64,000 bases of DNA. Source: Betaproteobacteria bacterium. Its GTDB lineage: Bacteria; Pseudomonadota; Gammaproteobacteria; Burkholderiales; SG8-39. Under the pieces are notes generated by a model, which saw only the letters and a program-made list of their open reading frames with translations, did no database searches and was not told the origin of the DNA. The DNA lies in the NCBI GenBank assembly GCA_004297625.1, contig SCTY01000047.1, positions 1 through 64,000 of the forward strand, given 5' to 3'. Of this stretch, positions 31,723-41,016 are shown piece after piece (position 1 is the first letter of the stretch; the number at the start of each line of letters is the position of its first letter). Position numbers and translations under genes: made by a program.

Positions 31723-31736
31723 GGAATGGCCCTTGC
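31723..31736 (+). promoter_or_regulatory. Sigma-54-like element upstream of TPP enzyme gene
   Basis: GGAATGGCCCTTGC keeps GG-N10-GC and TTGC but has AATG where most others have CACG. The predicted start near 31748 leaves a 24-nt leader with AAGGAG before the ATG at 31772. Confidence 0.5.
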
Positions 31737-31771
31737 ACCGAGCGGACCACTCGATTCGAAGGAGACGGGCG

Positions 31772-33562
31772 ATGGCGAGCATGACGGTGGGCGACTTCCT
31801 GCTGGAGCGCCTTACGCAATGGGGCGTGAAGCGCGTGTACGGCTATCCGGGCGACGGCATCAACGGCATCATGGGCGCCTTCGGGCGCGCCAGGGGCCGG
31901 ATGCAATTCGTGCAGGCGCGCCACGAAGAGCTTGCGGCCTTCATGGCCTGCGCGCACGCCAAGTTCACCGGCGAGGTCGGCGTGTGCCTTGCCACCTCCG
32001 GCCCCGGCGCCATCCACCTGCTGAACGGCCTTTACGACGCGAAGCTGGACCATCAGCCGGTGCTCGCCATCGTCGGCCAGCAGAAGCGCGCCGCCATGGG
32101 CGGCGACTATCAGCAGGAAGTCGATCTGCTCACGCTCTTCAAGGACGTGGCGCACGAGTTCGTGCACATGGCGATGAACCCGGCGCAGGTGCGCCATCTC
32201 GTCGATCGCGCCATGCGCATCGCGCTCGACCGGCGCACCGTGACCTGCATCATCTTCCCCAACGACGTGCAGGACTTGAAGGCCGTGAAGCAGCCGGCGC
32301 ACAAGCACGGCACGGTGCATACGGGCATCGGCTACACGGCCGCGGCCGGCGCGCCGAGCACGCACGAGCTCCGGCACGCAGCCGATGTACTGAACGCCGG
32401 CAGCCGCGTCGCGATGCTGGTCGGCGCGGGGGCGCTGCAGGCCGCCGACGAAGTGATCGAGGTCGCCGAGACGCTGGGCGCGGGAGTCGCCAAGGCGCTG
32501 CTCGGCAAGGCCGTGCTGCCCGACGACCTGCCCTACGTGACCGGTTCGATCGGCCTGCTCGGCACCACGCCGAGCTGGGAAATGATGACGAGCTGCGACA
32601 CGCTGCTCATGGTCGGCTCGGGATTCCCGTACTCGGAGTTTCTTCCGGAGGAAGGCCAGGCGCGCGGGGTGCAGATCGACCTCGACGGCCGCATGCTCAG
32701 CCTGCGCTACCCGATGGAGGTGAACCTCGTCGGCGACAGCAAGGAGACGCTGCGCGCGCTGCTGCCGCTGCTCGGCAAGAAGACCGACCGGCGCTGGCGC
32801 GAAGGCATCCAGGCGAGCGTGCGGCGCTGGTGGGAGGTGCTGGAAGCGCGCGCGATGAACGAGGCGAAGCCCATCAATCCGCAGCGCGTGTTCTGGGAGC
32901 TCTCGCCGCGCCTGCCGGACAATTGCATCCTCACTTGCGATTCCGGCTCCGCGGCGAACTGGTACGCGCGCGACCTGAAGATCCGACGCGGCATGATGGC
33001 CTCGCTTTCCGGCGGCCTCGCCACCATGGGACCCGCGGTGCCCTACGCCATCGCGGCGAAGTACGCGCATCCCGAGCGCTACGTCATCGCGCTGCTCGGC
33101 GACGGCGCGATGCAGATGAACGGCATGAACGGCCTCATCACCATCGCCAAGGTATGGCGCGAATGGGGCGACGGGCGCCTCACCCTCATGGTGCTCAACA
33201 ACGGCGACCTGAACCAGGTGACCTGGGAGCAGCGCGCGATGGAAGGCGATCCGAAGTTCGAGGACTCGCAGGTCCTGCCCAATATCCCGTACGCGGAGTA
33301 TGCGCGGCTGCTCGGCCTCGGCGGCATCCGGGTCGACCGCGCCAAGGACATCGGCGTAGCCTGGGACCAGGCGCTCGCCGCCGACCGGCCGACGCTCCTG
33401 GAAATGGTCACCGACCCGAACGTGCCGCCGCTTCCGCCGCACATCAGCTTCGAGCAGGCTAAGGCCTACCTCTCGGCGCTCATCAAGCGCGACCCCGATT
33501 CGCTGCGCATGGTGGTCGCTTCGGCGAAGGAGTGGTGGGATAGCGCGAAAACCGGCCGCTGA
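31772..33562 (+). CDS. Thiamine-diphosphate enzyme, pyruvate oxidase/dehydrogenase (PoxB-like)
   Basis: 596 residues from the ATG at 31772, with AAGGAG upstream. All three TPP domains are present. The activating Glu is in QARHEELAAFMA. The central domain reads NAGSRVAMLVGAGALQAADEV. The cofactor motif GDG...NN is LLGDGAMQMNGMNGLITIAKV...LMVLNNGD. The overall pattern is that of PoxB and related decarboxylating oxidases, which convert pyruvate to acetate and pass electrons to quinone. No obvious C-terminal amphipathic lipid-binding helix is seen, so the acceptor is uncertain. Confidence 0.85.
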   Translation: MASMTVGDFLLERLTQWGVKRVYGYPGDGINGIMGAFGRARGRMQFVQARHEELAAFMACAHAKFTGEVGVCLATSGPGAIHLLNGLYDAKLDHQPVLAIVGQQKRAAMGGDYQQEVDLLTLFKDVAHEFVHMAMNPAQVRHLVDRAMRIALDRRTVTCIIFPNDVQDLKAVKQPAHKHGTVHTGIGYTAAAGAPSTHELRHAADVLNAGSRVAMLVGAGALQAADEVIEVAETLGAGVAKALLGKAVLPDDLPYVTGSIGLLGTTPSWEMMTSCDTLLMVGSGFPYSEFLPEEGQARGVQIDLDGRMLSLRYPMEVNLVGDSKETLRALLPLLGKKTDRRWREGIQASVRRWWEVLEARAMNEAKPINPQRVFWELSPRLPDNCILTCDSGSAANWYARDLKIRRGMMASLSGGLATMGPAVPYAIAAKYAHPERYVIALLGDGAMQMNGMNGLITIAKVWREWGDGRLTLMVLNNGDLNQVTWEQRAMEGDPKFEDSQVLPNIPYAEYARLLGLGGIRVDRAKDIGVAWDQALAADRPTLLEMVTDPNVPPLPPHISFEQAKAYLSALIKRDPDSLRMVVASAKEWWDSAKTGR

Positions 33563-33682
33563 AGCGGTTCTGCCCTTCGTGCCCGGCGCGCCGGGAATCT
33601 CGCGCCGCACCGCCTGCCGGCGCAGCGCCCGCGGATCGGTTTGCCGGTCGCTTCGGGCCCTCGTCTTGCTTGCGCGATCTCC

Positions 33683-34780
33683 ATGGGGGCACATGCCAGA
33701 TTGCGCGGCCGCGCTTCGGTCGCGGCCTATACCGTCCCGACCGATGCGCCCGAGTCCGACGGCACGCTCGAGTGGAATGCCACCACGCTCGTCGTCGTGT
33801 CGCTCGAAGCCGGCGGGCGCCAGGGCATCGGCTACACCTACGCGGATACCGCGACCGCCAAGCTGATCCACGAGCGCCTGCTGCCGCTCGTGCAGTGCCG
33901 CGACCCGCTCGACATCCCGGCTGTTTTCCACGCCATGGCGGTCTCGGTGCGCAATCTCGGGCGGCCGGGAATCGCCTCGATGGCGATTTCCGCCGTGGAC
34001 GCCGCGCTGTGGGACCTGAAGGCGAAGCTGCTCGGCGCTTCGCTCGCCGATCTCCTCGGCACCGCGCGAGCCGCGATCCCGGTCTACGGCAGCGGCGGCT
34101 TCACGAGCTACTCGGCGGAGCGCCTCCAGGCGCAGCTCGCGGGCTGGGCCGACGCGGGCTTCGCGCACGTGAAGATGAAAGCCGGGCGCGATCCCGACGC
34201 CGATTGGTCGCGAGTCAAGGCCGCGCGGGAAGCGATCGGTCCCGACTGCGCACTCTTCGTGGACGCGAACGGCGCCTATACGCGCAAGCAGGCGCTCGCG
34301 TTCGCCGAGCGCTTTGCGCAGAGCGGCGTCGGCTGGTTCGAGGAGCCGGTGTCCTCCGAGGACCTCGAGGGGCTGCGCCTGCTGCGCGACCGCGTGCCCG
34401 GCGGAATGGACGTGAGCGCGGGCGAGTACGGCTACGACCGGTTCTATTTCCGGCGAATGCTGCAGGCGCAGGCGGTCGACGTGCTGCAGGCCGACGCCAC
34501 GCGCTGCGGCGGTATCACCGGGTTCATGGCGGTCGCGGGGCTCGCCGATGCTTTCGGCGTGCCGCTTTCCAGCCACTGCGCACCTTCGCTGCACCTTGCT
34601 GCGTGCTGCGCGGCGCAGCGCGTCGTGCACCTCGAATACTTCCATGACCACGTACGCATCGAGCAGATGCTCTTCGACGGTTTTCGCGAGCCGAAGGACG
34701 GCGCCATGGCGCCCGAGCGCTCGCGCCCCGGCCTCGGCATCGAGCTCAAGGCAAGCGACGCGGAGCGCTATCGATCCTGA
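33683..34780 (+). CDS. Enolase-superfamily enzyme (mandelate racemase/muconate cycloisomerase type)
   Basis: About 365 residues from the ATG at 33683; no good ribosome-binding site is visible and the start is uncertain. Catalytic elements are present: AHVKMKAGRD (Lys-x-Lys), FVDANGAY (Asp), WFEEPVSSED (Glu), VSAGEYGYDR (Glu), LQADATRCGGITG and SSHCAPSLH (His). The Lys-x-Lys and His pair is typical of the mandelate racemase and acid-sugar dehydratase groups. The substrate is not assignable. The 3' end overlaps a convergent gene by 35 nt. Confidence 0.85.
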   Translation: MGAHARLRGRASVAAYTVPTDAPESDGTLEWNATTLVVVSLEAGGRQGIGYTYADTATAKLIHERLLPLVQCRDPLDIPAVFHAMAVSVRNLGRPGIASMAISAVDAALWDLKAKLLGASLADLLGTARAAIPVYGSGGFTSYSAERLQAQLAGWADAGFAHVKMKAGRDPDADWSRVKAAREAIGPDCALFVDANGAYTRKQALAFAERFAQSGVGWFEEPVSSEDLEGLRLLRDRVPGGMDVSAGEYGYDRFYFRRMLQAQAVDVLQADATRCGGITGFMAVAGLADAFGVPLSSHCAPSLHLAACCAAQRVVHLEYFHDHVRIEQMLFDGFREPKDGAMAPERSRPGLGIELKASDAERYRS

Positions 34781-35165
34781 CGCCGCCGACCATGCCGGTG
34801 GCCGCGCGCCGGACTTCCTCGAGCGCCGCGCCGCCCACGCTGCCGGCGGCGAGAAGCGCTCCGTACGCGGCCGCGCTGCCCACCTCGGCAGGGTCGACGC
34901 CGAGATCCTTCGCGCCCCAGATCGCGCCTTCCACCGCGCTTTTCGCGACGCGCCCGACGTCCACACCGCTGCACACCGCGCCCTTCACCGCTCCGCCGGC
35001 TGCCGCGCCCACCGCGGCGAGCGCATTAACGCCCGCGCTGCGCGCGTTGCGCACCGCCCCCTCGGTCGCCTGCATGACGACGACGCCGATGTCGCCGCCG
35101 GTCTCGGATGTCGTCATCACGAGACGCTCCACGGATGCTTCAACGTCATCGATCGCTGAGCGCAT
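34746..35165 (-). CDS. Gly/Ala-rich protein with glycine-zipper-like helices
   Basis: 139 residues (MRSAIDDVEASVERLVMTTSETGGDIGVVVMQATEGAVRNARSAG...). The centre has small-residue repeats (ALAAVGAAAGGAVKGAVCSG, AAYGALLAAGSVGGAALEEV), as in glycine-zipper membrane-interacting helices. No signal peptide is evident. A strong AAGGAGGG precedes the ATG. The CTTAAG box lies upstream with a weak -10 (CATCCT). I know no family with certainty. Confidence 0.55.
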   Translation of the reverse strand: MRSAIDDVEASVERLVMTTSETGGDIGVVVMQATEGAVRNARSAGVNALAAVGAAAGGAVKGAVCSGVDVGRVAKSAVEGAIWGAKDLGVDPAEVGSAAAYGALLAAGSVGGAALEEVRRAATGMVGGVRIDSAPRRLP

Positions 35166-35201
35166 GGATCCCTCCTTGGCCTCGAGGATGCGACCGGGTG
35201 C

Positions 35202-35218
35202 CTTAAAAAAGGCTTAAG
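35202..35218. promoter_or_regulatory. CTTAAG direct-repeat box (PmrA/QseB-like)
   Basis: CTTAAA at 35202 and CTTAAG at 35213, spacing 11. Minus side: 11 nt then CATCCT, the weakest -10 of the set. Plus side: 9 nt from the sigma-54-like element of the FAD/Fe-S gene. Confidence 0.55.
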
Positions 35219-35227
35219 CCGCCACCC

Positions 35228-35241
35228 GGCACGGGACCTGC
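35228..35241 (+). promoter_or_regulatory. Sigma-54-like element upstream of FAD/Fe-S oxidase gene
   Basis: GGCACGGGACCTGC with GG-N10-GC; CTGC replaces TTGC. The predicted start near 35253 is 1 nt before the ATG at 35254, and no Shine-Dalgarno sequence precedes that ATG. Confidence 0.5.
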
Positions 35242-35253
35242 AACCTGCGCGAC

Positions 35254-38067
35254 ATGAACCATTCCCTCGGCGCGCTCGCCCCCAAGCTCGAGCGCGCGAT
35301 CGCCGGCGAGGTGCGCTTCGACGACGGCAGCCGCGCGCTGTACGCCACCGACGCCTCCAACTACCGGCAGACGCCGATCGGCGTCGTCATCCCGAAGACG
35401 ATCGACGACGTCGTCGAGACGGTGCGGCTGTGCCGCAGCCATGGCGCGCCGCTGCTCTCGCGCGGCGGCGGCACGAGCCTGTGCGGCCAGTGCTGCAACG
35501 AAGCGGTGGTGCTCGATTTCTCCAAGCACCTGAACCGCATCCTCGAGATCGACGCGAAGCGCAAGTTCGCGCGCGTGCAGCCCGGCGTAGTGCTCGACGA
35601 TCTGCGCGCCGCGGCGAGAAAACACGGTCTCACTTTCGCGCCCGACCCCGCCACGCACGACCACAACACGCTCGGCGGCATGGTGGGCAACAACTCCTGC
35701 GGCCCGCACTCGGTCATGGGCGGCACCACCGTGGAGAACGTGCTCGCGCTCGAGGTGCTCACCTATCGCGGCGAGCGCATGCGCATCGACGGCGGCTTCG
35801 ACGGCGAGATCGCCGGACGCCTGCGCGCGCTCGCCAGCCGCTATGCCGACGACATTCGCGCGCGCTTTCCCGGCATTCCGCGGCGGGTCTCGGGCTACAA
35901 CCTGCCCGCGCTCCTGCCCGAGTCCGGGTTCGACGTCGCCAAGGCGCTCGTCGGCACGGAAGGCACCTGCGTGACGCTCCTCGAGGCGCAGGTGCGCCTC
36001 GTCGACGCGCCGGGCGCCACGGCGCTCGCCGTGCTCGGCTACGACGACGTCTACGCCGCGGCGCAGGACGTGCCGCGCGTGATGGGCACCGGGCCGATCG
36101 CGCTCGAGGGCATCGACCAGGGCCTCGTGCAGGACATGCGCATCCGGGGCATGCACACCGAAAACCTGAAGCTGCTGCCGCACGGGCACGGCTGGCTCAT
36201 CGTCGAGTATGGCGGTGCGAGCGCCGACGAGGCGGCGGAAAAGGCGCGCCGCGCCGCGCGCGACGGCGGCCCGTGCCAGATATTCCGCGACCCGGGCGAG
36301 CAGCGCGCGGTGTGGAAGGTGCGCGAGTCCGGGCTCGGCGCCACGGCGCACCTGCCGAACCAGCCGCTCACCTGGGAAGGCTGGGAAGACTCCTCGGTGC
36401 CGCCCGAGCGCCTGCCGGAGTATCTGCGCAAGCTGCGCGCGCTCTACGACAAGTACGGCTATCACGGCGACCTCTACGGGCACTTCGGCCAGGGCTGCGT
36501 GCACACGCGCATCAATTTCGATCTCGAGACCGCCGGCGGCATCGAGAAGTACCGGCGCTTCGTGCACGAGGCGGCGAGGCTCGTGGTGAGCCTCGGCGGC
36601 TCGATCTCGGGCGAGCACGGCGACGGCCAGTCCAAGGCCGAGCTGCTCGGGACCATGTTCGGCCCGCGCGTCATGGAGGCGTTCCGCGAGTTCAAGCGCA
36701 TCTGGGATCCCGACGGCCGCATGAACCCGGGCAAGGTGATCGAGGCCTACGCCGCGGACCAGAACCTGCGGCTCGGACGCGACTACGAGCCGCGTCCCGT
36801 ACAGGTGTATTTCCATTACAAGGAGGACGGCGGCGACTTCTCCCGCGCGCTGCTGCGTTGCGTGGGCGTGGGCAAGTGCCGCAAGCACGAAGGCACGATG
36901 TGCCCGAGCTACATGGCGACCGGCGAGGAGATGCATTCGACGCGCGGGCGCGCGCACCTGCTGTGGGAGATGCTCAACGCCGGCACGCTGAAGAACGGCT
37001 GGAACGAGCCCGCGGTGAAGGAAGCGCTCGACCTGTGCCTCTCGTGCAAGGGCTGCAAGAAGGAATGCCCGGTGCAGGTCGACATGGCGACTTACAAGGC
37101 CGAGTTCCTGGCGCACTACTACGAGCATCACCTCCGGCCGCCCGCCGCCTATGCGTTTGGCCTGATCGACCGGTGGTCTCGCCTTGCTTCGCACCTTCCC
37201 GACACGGCAAATTTCTTTCTAAATCGAAATTTCGTGAAGCAGCTGGTCGGCATAGCGCCGCAGCGGCGCGTGACTCCGTACGCCAAGAGAAGCTTCACGC
37301 GCAGCTTCCTTCCCCAGGGCGAAGGCATCGACGTCATCCTGTGGCCCGACACCTTCAACAACTACTTCCATCCGGATGTCGCTCACGCCGGCGCGGCCGC
37401 GCTCGCCGCCGCCGGCTGCCGCGTGCGCATTCCGCCCAAGCCGCTGTGCTGCGGGCGGGCGCTGTACGAGTTCGGCATGCTCGACCAGGCAAGGCAGTAC
37501 CTCGCACACATCCTCGAGGTGCTCGATGAGGACATCCGTGCCGGCACGCCCATCGTCGGCCTGGAGCCCGCGTGCGTCTCGGTGTTCCGCGACGAGCTCG
37601 CCGAGCTGTTCCCGTTCAGCGAGCAGGCGAAGCGTCTGTCCGCGCAGACCTTCCTGCTCTCGGAATTCCTGCTGCGCGCGCCGCGCCTGCCCTTCCATGT
37701 GGAGGCCGACGCGCTCGTGCACCTGCACTGCCACCACAAAACGGTCCTCGGCACGGGCGCGGCCACCGAGCTGATGAAGCGCGCGGGGCTGCGCGTCGAC
37801 ATGCCCGACAGCGGCTGCTGCGGCATGGCGGGCTCGTTCGGCTTCGAGCGCGCGAAGTACGACGTCTCGATGCGCTGCGCCGAGCGCGTCCTCGCGCCGG
37901 CGGTGCGCGCCGCCGCCCCCGACACGCTGGTGATCGCCGACGGCTTCAGCTGCCGCGAGCAGATCGCGCACGCGACGGGGCGGCGTCCGCTTCACCTTGC
38001 GCAGGTGCTCGCGCCTTCAGCAGCGCCTCGAACACCGGAGCGCGCCGGAAGAGCTGCCGCGAAGTGA
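35254..38067 (+). CDS. FAD-binding and Fe-S (CCG-domain) oxidoreductase, YdiJ/D-2-hydroxyacid dehydrogenase-like
   Basis: 937 residues. Residues 40-210 form the FAD-binding-4 domain ([57 protein letters not shown]). The FAD-oxidase C domain (about 215-480) holds [22 protein letters not shown] bacterioferredoxin-like Fe-S part follows: [18 protein letters not shown] and [16 protein letters not shown]. Two CCG regions end the protein ([27 protein letters not shown]). Such proteins oxidise D-lactate or D-2-hydroxyglutarate and feed quinones. The last about 20 residues read through into the ClC remnant, so the natural end may have been lost. Confidence 0.85.
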   Translation: MNHSLGALAPKLERAIAGEVRFDDGSRALYATDASNYRQTPIGVVIPKTIDDVVETVRLCRSHGAPLLSRGGGTSLCGQCCNEAVVLDFSKHLNRILEIDAKRKFARVQPGVVLDDLRAAARKHGLTFAPDPATHDHNTLGGMVGNNSCGPHSVMGGTTVENVLALEVLTYRGERMRIDGGFDGEIAGRLRALASRYADDIRARFPGIPRRVSGYNLPALLPESGFDVAKALVGTEGTCVTLLEAQVRLVDAPGATALAVLGYDDVYAAAQDVPRVMGTGPIALEGIDQGLVQDMRIRGMHTENLKLLPHGHGWLIVEYGGASADEAAEKARRAARDGGPCQIFRDPGEQRAVWKVRESGLGATAHLPNQPLTWEGWEDSSVPPERLPEYLRKLRALYDKYGYHGDLYGHFGQGCVHTRINFDLETAGGIEKYRRFVHEAARLVVSLGGSISGEHGDGQSKAELLGTMFGPRVMEAFREFKRIWDPDGRMNPGKVIEAYAADQNLRLGRDYEPRPVQVYFHYKEDGGDFSRALLRCVGVGKCRKHEGTMCPSYMATGEEMHSTRGRAHLLWEMLNAGTLKNGWNEPAVKEALDLCLSCKGCKKECPVQVDMATYKAEFLAHYYEHHLRPPAAYAFGLIDRWSRLASHLPDTANFFLNRNFVKQLVGIAPQRRVTPYAKRSFTRSFLPQGEGIDVILWPDTFNNYFHPDVAHAGAAALAAAGCRVRIPPKPLCCGRALYEFGMLDQARQYLAHILEVLDEDIRAGTPIVGLEPACVSVFRDELAELFPFSEQAKRLSAQTFLLSEFLLRAPRLPFHVEADALVHLHCHHKTVLGTGAATELMKRAGLRVDMPDSGCCGMAGSFGFERAKYDVSMRCAERVLAPAVRAAAPDTLVIADGFSCREQIAHATGRRPLHLAQVLAPSAAPRTPERAGRAAAK

Positions 38068-38917
38068 AGTACGCGGCGATCACCGCCAGCATCCCGGGCC
38101 AGAGGATGTTCGGGTTGCCGGTGAGCTCGAGCATCGCGGTGAGCGCGGCAAGCGGCGCGTGCAGCGTGCCGCCCATCATCGCCCCCATGCCGAGGAGCGC
38201 GTAGAAGCCCGAGGACGACGCGAGCTGCGGCGCGAGCCACGCGCCCGCCACGAGCGCGGGCACCGCGAAGGCCGGATCGGCGCCGTAGACGAGGCGGTTG
38301 AGCGCGGTGGCGCTCACCGCGGCGAGAATCACCGGGGCGAAGCCCATCACGCTGTAGCCGACCGCCATCACCTCCATGGCGAATACCACGCCGGCGAGCG
38401 GCGTGTTGAAGGAGGCGGCGATCGCCGCCGCGACGCCGCCCGCGGCCATGACGCGCAGGCTGCCCTCCGGAAGCTCGAAGTAGCGCCCGCCGAGGCTGCC
38501 GACCGAGGCGCCGAGGTGGATCGCCGGGCCTTCGCGCCCTACGGAGTGCCCGGCGACGATGGACAGCGCGGCGCCGCCGAACTGCGCTAGCGCGTTGGCG
38601 AACGGCAGCCGCGCGCCGCCGCGCTGGAGGCGCTCGAGCACGTGCGCGGGCCTGACATCGCGCGCTTCGCGCGGCATCAGCTGGAAGGCGACGCCCACGA
38701 CGAGCCCGCCGGCCGCCGGCAGCGCAAAGCGCAGCGCCGCCGAAAGCGCTTCGTACGCCTCGGGATCGCCGCCCGGCAGAAAGGCGCCTTGCAGGCTCTC
38801 GACCAGCATGCGGAACGCGATCATCACCGCTCCGGCGAGAAGGCCGCAGCCGACGCCGAGGATGGCGAGCTGCAGCAGCGCATCGGGCTGGGAGCCGTGC
38901 AGGCCGAAACGTCTCAC
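37946..38917 (-). pseudogene. ClC-family chloride channel, internally deleted
   Basis: 323 residues from GTG; intact ClC proteins are about 420-450. The pore elements GHSVGREGPAIHLGASVGSLGGRYF and NTPLAGVVFAMEVMAVG are present. After NRLVYGADPAFAVPAL the sequence jumps to VAGAWLAPQLASSSGFYALLGMGAMMGGTLHAPLAALTAMLELTGN. This skips the region that normally contains the G-S-G-G-x-F-x-P chloride-binding loop, about 100 residues. The C-terminus overlaps the FAD/Fe-S gene by 122 nt, also abnormal. It is probably non-functional, though the frame is open. Confidence 0.65.
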
Positions 38918-38971
38918 GGGGACCGACTATATCAAGCACGCGGCGGCTGGGGCCGGACGGCGAAGCGAGCG

Positions 38972-38985
38972 GGCACGCGCGTTGC
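38972..38985 (+). promoter_or_regulatory. Sigma-54-like element upstream of TVP38 gene
   Basis: GGCACGCGCGTTGC, exact GGCACG-N4-TTGC. The predicted start near 38997 is 2 nt before an ATG (38999) that opens an 11-codon leader frame, not before the TVP38 ATG itself (39031). Confidence 0.62.
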
Positions 38986-38998
38986 GGCGCCTGCGGCA

Positions 38999-39034
38999 AT
39001 GCTGATCGGTCACGCACGCCTGACGGCGCGATGA
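38999..39034 (+). CDS. 11-residue leader peptide overlapping TVP38 start
   Basis: ATG at 38999 gives MLIGHARLTAR and stops at 39032-39034, sharing ATGA with the ATG at 39031. No Shine-Dalgarno sequence precedes either start. If the sigma-54-like promoter is used as predicted, this leaderless mini-frame would be translated first and the TVP38 gene by re-initiation. It may be only a chance frame, but the overlap is exact. Confidence 0.35.
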   Translation: MLIGHARLTAR

Positions 39035-39759
39035 AGCGCTGGCCGAGGCGATTGCGGCGGAAATTGGAGACCAACCGAAGCGGGCAGCGACGCCGGCGCC
39101 CGGCATGGGGAAAAATCGCTTTCCTCCTGCTCGGCGCCGCGCTGCTCGCGGCGGCGTGGCGCTATACGCCTCTCGCCGAGCTCATCTCACGCGAGCGCGT
39201 CGCCGCCGCCGCGCGCGTCGCGCGCCACACGAGCTGGGCGCCGCTCGCCATCGTCCTCGCCTACACGCCCGCCGCGGTCTTCATGTTTCCGCGCCCGGTC
39301 ATCACGCTGCTTGCGGTGGTGGCTTTCGGGCCGTGGGTCGGCATCGCTTACGGCGCAGCGGGCATCATGCTCGCGGCGCTCGCGACCTATTGCGCGGGGC
39401 TTCTCATGCGCTACGAAACGGTGCGCCGCATCGCCGGCGACAAGCTCGACGCGGTGACGGAGGTGCTGCGCAGGCACGGCGTGATCGGCATTTTCGCGCT
39501 CAACATGGTGCCCACTCCCCCGTTCGCGGTGCAGGGCGTGATCGCCGGGGCGGCGCGCATGAAGCTCTGGCACTACGCGCTCGGCACGGCTCTCGGCATG
39601 GCGCCGGCGCTGCTCGCCTGGACGGTGTTCGGCGAGCAGATCGCAAGAGTGCTCGAAGAGCCCTCGCGAATGAGCGTGTGGCTGATGGCCGCCGCGCTGC
39701 TCGCGCTCGCCGCGCTTACTTACGGCGTGCGGCGCTGGTTCGCCAGGCATGCGGCTTGA
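39031..39759 (+). CDS. TVP38/TMEM64 (VTT-domain) membrane protein
   Basis: 242 residues. A basic N-terminus (MKRWPRRLRRKLETNRSGQRRRR) is followed by helices and the VTT core: PAAVFMFPRPVITLLAVVAFGPWVGIAYGAAGIMLAALATYCAGLLMRYE and HGVIGIFALNMVPTPPFAVQGVIAGAARMKLWHYALGTALGMAPALLAWTVFG. The G-x3-G and N-x2-P-x-PPF region is characteristic. Family members act in membrane lipid scrambling or transport. Possibly translated by coupling to the leader peptide. Confidence 0.88.
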   Translation: MKRWPRRLRRKLETNRSGQRRRRPAWGKIAFLLLGAALLAAAWRYTPLAELISRERVAAAARVARHTSWAPLAIVLAYTPAAVFMFPRPVITLLAVVAFGPWVGIAYGAAGIMLAALATYCAGLLMRYETVRRIAGDKLDAVTEVLRRHGVIGIFALNMVPTPPFAVQGVIAGAARMKLWHYALGTALGMAPALLAWTVFGEQIARVLEEPSRMSVWLMAAALLALAALTYGVRRWFARHAA

Positions 39760-40037
39760 GCCGCCACCTCGCAGGAGAGCTTGACGGGGCTTTCGCTCCT
39801 CCGGCAAAGTTTTCATGGCTCATGCGCGAGCGTATATGCGCAACAGTTAAGCGCGTTAAGGCCTGCGGCATGGCCATTGGCTGGAGTAAGCGCCGTTTTT
39901 GCCTCCAGCCGGTGCCGAACGCCACATTTCCTTAGCCGGATCGCCTACGAAGAGTTCGAGCAAACGGCTATTTCCGGGGCGCTGCCGGGCGAATAGCATC
40001 CAGCGCTTTCCACCATCCTCATGAGGAGCCCAAGCAG

Positions 40038-40631
40038 ATGAGTTTGCGTTCGCCTTGCGCGGCAGCGCTGTTGGTGCTCGGCAGCAGCGTCCCTTCCCTC
40101 GCGTTCGCACAGAGCGCCGGAAGCGGAATCACGATGCCGTACGAGCGCGGTTTCTGGGGCCACGCCGGCGTGAGCATCGGCGGCGCGCGCCTGGACGCCA
40201 CATGTCCTCCGGGCAGCGGCTGCGACGACAGCGAGCAAGCGTTCCGGATCTATGGCGGCGGCAAGTTCAACAACATTTTCGGCGGCGAGATCGGCTGGCT
40301 GAAGCTCGGCGACTTCTCGCGCGGCGGCGGCGAAACCGACGCCAAGGCGTTCGACTTTGCGCTGCTCGCCGGGGTGCCGTTCGGCAACAACTGGTCGGCA
40401 TTCGCGAAGCTTGGCGCCGCGTATACACGCACCCATGTCACCGGCACGGCGGCGGGCCTGCAGACCGGCAGCGCCAACGGCTGGGGGCCGCGCGTGGGCG
40501 TCGGATTGCAGATAGGCATCACCGACAACTGGGCGGCGCGCCTCGACTGGGACCGCTACCGCTTCAAGATGCCCGGCGGCCGCGAGAACATCGACACGCT
40601 GATGATCGGCGCGCAGTACACGTTCCGCTAA
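40038..40631 (+). CDS. Outer-membrane beta-barrel protein (OmpA/OmpW-like, 8 strands)
   Basis: 197 residues. Signal peptide MSLRSPCAAALLVLGSSVPSLAFAQ, then amphipathic strands with the start WGHAGVSIGGARLD, repeated GGGKFNNIFGGEIGWLKLGDF-like turns and a terminal strand ending in Phe-Arg (DTLMIGAQYTFR). Size and C-terminal aromatic fit an 8-stranded barrel. Two Cys (CPPGSGC) form a likely loop disulfide. GAGGAG precedes the ATG at longer-than-usual spacing. The upstream 278-nt gap contains a degenerate TTAAG pair plus GGCATGG-N3-TTG, a possible decayed copy of the promoter architecture seen elsewhere. Confidence 0.78.
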   Translation: MSLRSPCAAALLVLGSSVPSLAFAQSAGSGITMPYERGFWGHAGVSIGGARLDATCPPGSGCDDSEQAFRIYGGGKFNNIFGGEIGWLKLGDFSRGGGETDAKAFDFALLAGVPFGNNWSAFAKLGAAYTRTHVTGTAAGLQTGSANGWGPRVGVGLQIGITDNWAARLDWDRYRFKMPGGRENIDTLMIGAQYTFR

Positions 40632-40945
40632 TCGAGGTCGCCGTTGCACTCGGGCGGCAACCCTCCGGTGCGCCCGAGGTAGCTTTCCAGGTAAAAGTAG
40701 TACAACGCGCGCGGATTGGGCGATGAGTCGTACTCGAACTCGCTCGCCGCGCGCGTGCAGGGCCCCCGCTCGCCGCGCAAGTGCCGCAGCAGCTCCTCGC
40801 GGATGCTGGTCCCGTCGCTCGCCACGCCGATAAAGATCACGCGGTTCGCGCGCGACAGGAAATAAACCCCTCGGGAGACCGGGGCCCTCTCGACGTTCGT
40901 CTCGGTAAAAGCGATCGTCTCGGTGCTTTGCGTCGAGCTCGTCAT
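40628..40945 (-). CDS. Small GIY-YIG-like protein (paralogue of 31325-31657)
   Basis: About 105 residues from the ATG at 40945, which has GGAG 8 nt upstream; a GTG at 40954 adds three residues. VSRGVYFLSRANRVIFIGVASDGTSIREELLRHLRGERG aligns with the 31-kb protein (GVYFLYRNERLVYVGAAVHGAGIRQELENHLRG). The C-terminus differs. The motif is a weak GIY-YIG. The pair suggests a small expanded family in this genome. Its CTTAAG-box promoter has GAAACT as -10. Confidence 0.62.
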   Translation of the reverse strand: MTSSTQSTETIAFTETNVERAPVSRGVYFLSRANRVIFIGVASDGTSIREELLRHLRGERGPCTRAASEFEYDSSPNPRALYYFYLESYLGRTGGLPPECNGDLD

Positions 40946-40981
40946 CGCCTGCACTCCAGGGATCAGTTTCCGGCGCCGACG

Positions 40982-40998
40982 CTTAATGCCGACTTAAG
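40982..40998. promoter_or_regulatory. CTTAAG direct-repeat box (PmrA/QseB-like)
   Basis: CTTAAT at 40982 and CTTAAG at 40993, spacing 11. Minus side: 11 nt then GAAACT (plus 40965-40970) for the GIY-YIG-like gene, start near 40958. Plus side: 4 nt from the sigma-54-like element of the small basic protein. Confidence 0.65.
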
Positions 40999-41002
40999 CG
41001 GC

Positions 41003-41016
41003 GGCATGCTCCTTGC
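41003..41016 (+). promoter_or_regulatory. Sigma-54-like element for small basic protein
   Basis: GGCATGCTCCTTGC with GG-N10-GC and TTGC. The predicted start coincides with the A of the ATG at 41028. Confidence 0.55.

Noticed and set aside
31660..34966. Continuous minus-strand frame of more than 1,000 codons over the TPP enzyme and enolase-superfamily genes
   Set aside because: Only its last 110 codons (31325-31657) look like protein. The rest is antisense to two genes with complete catalytic motifs.
39845..39885. TTAAG pair plus GGCATGGCCATTGG upstream of the outer-membrane barrel gene
   Set aside because: Half-sites are 9 bp apart instead of 11, the -12 dinucleotide is GG, and the gene start is about 150 nt away.
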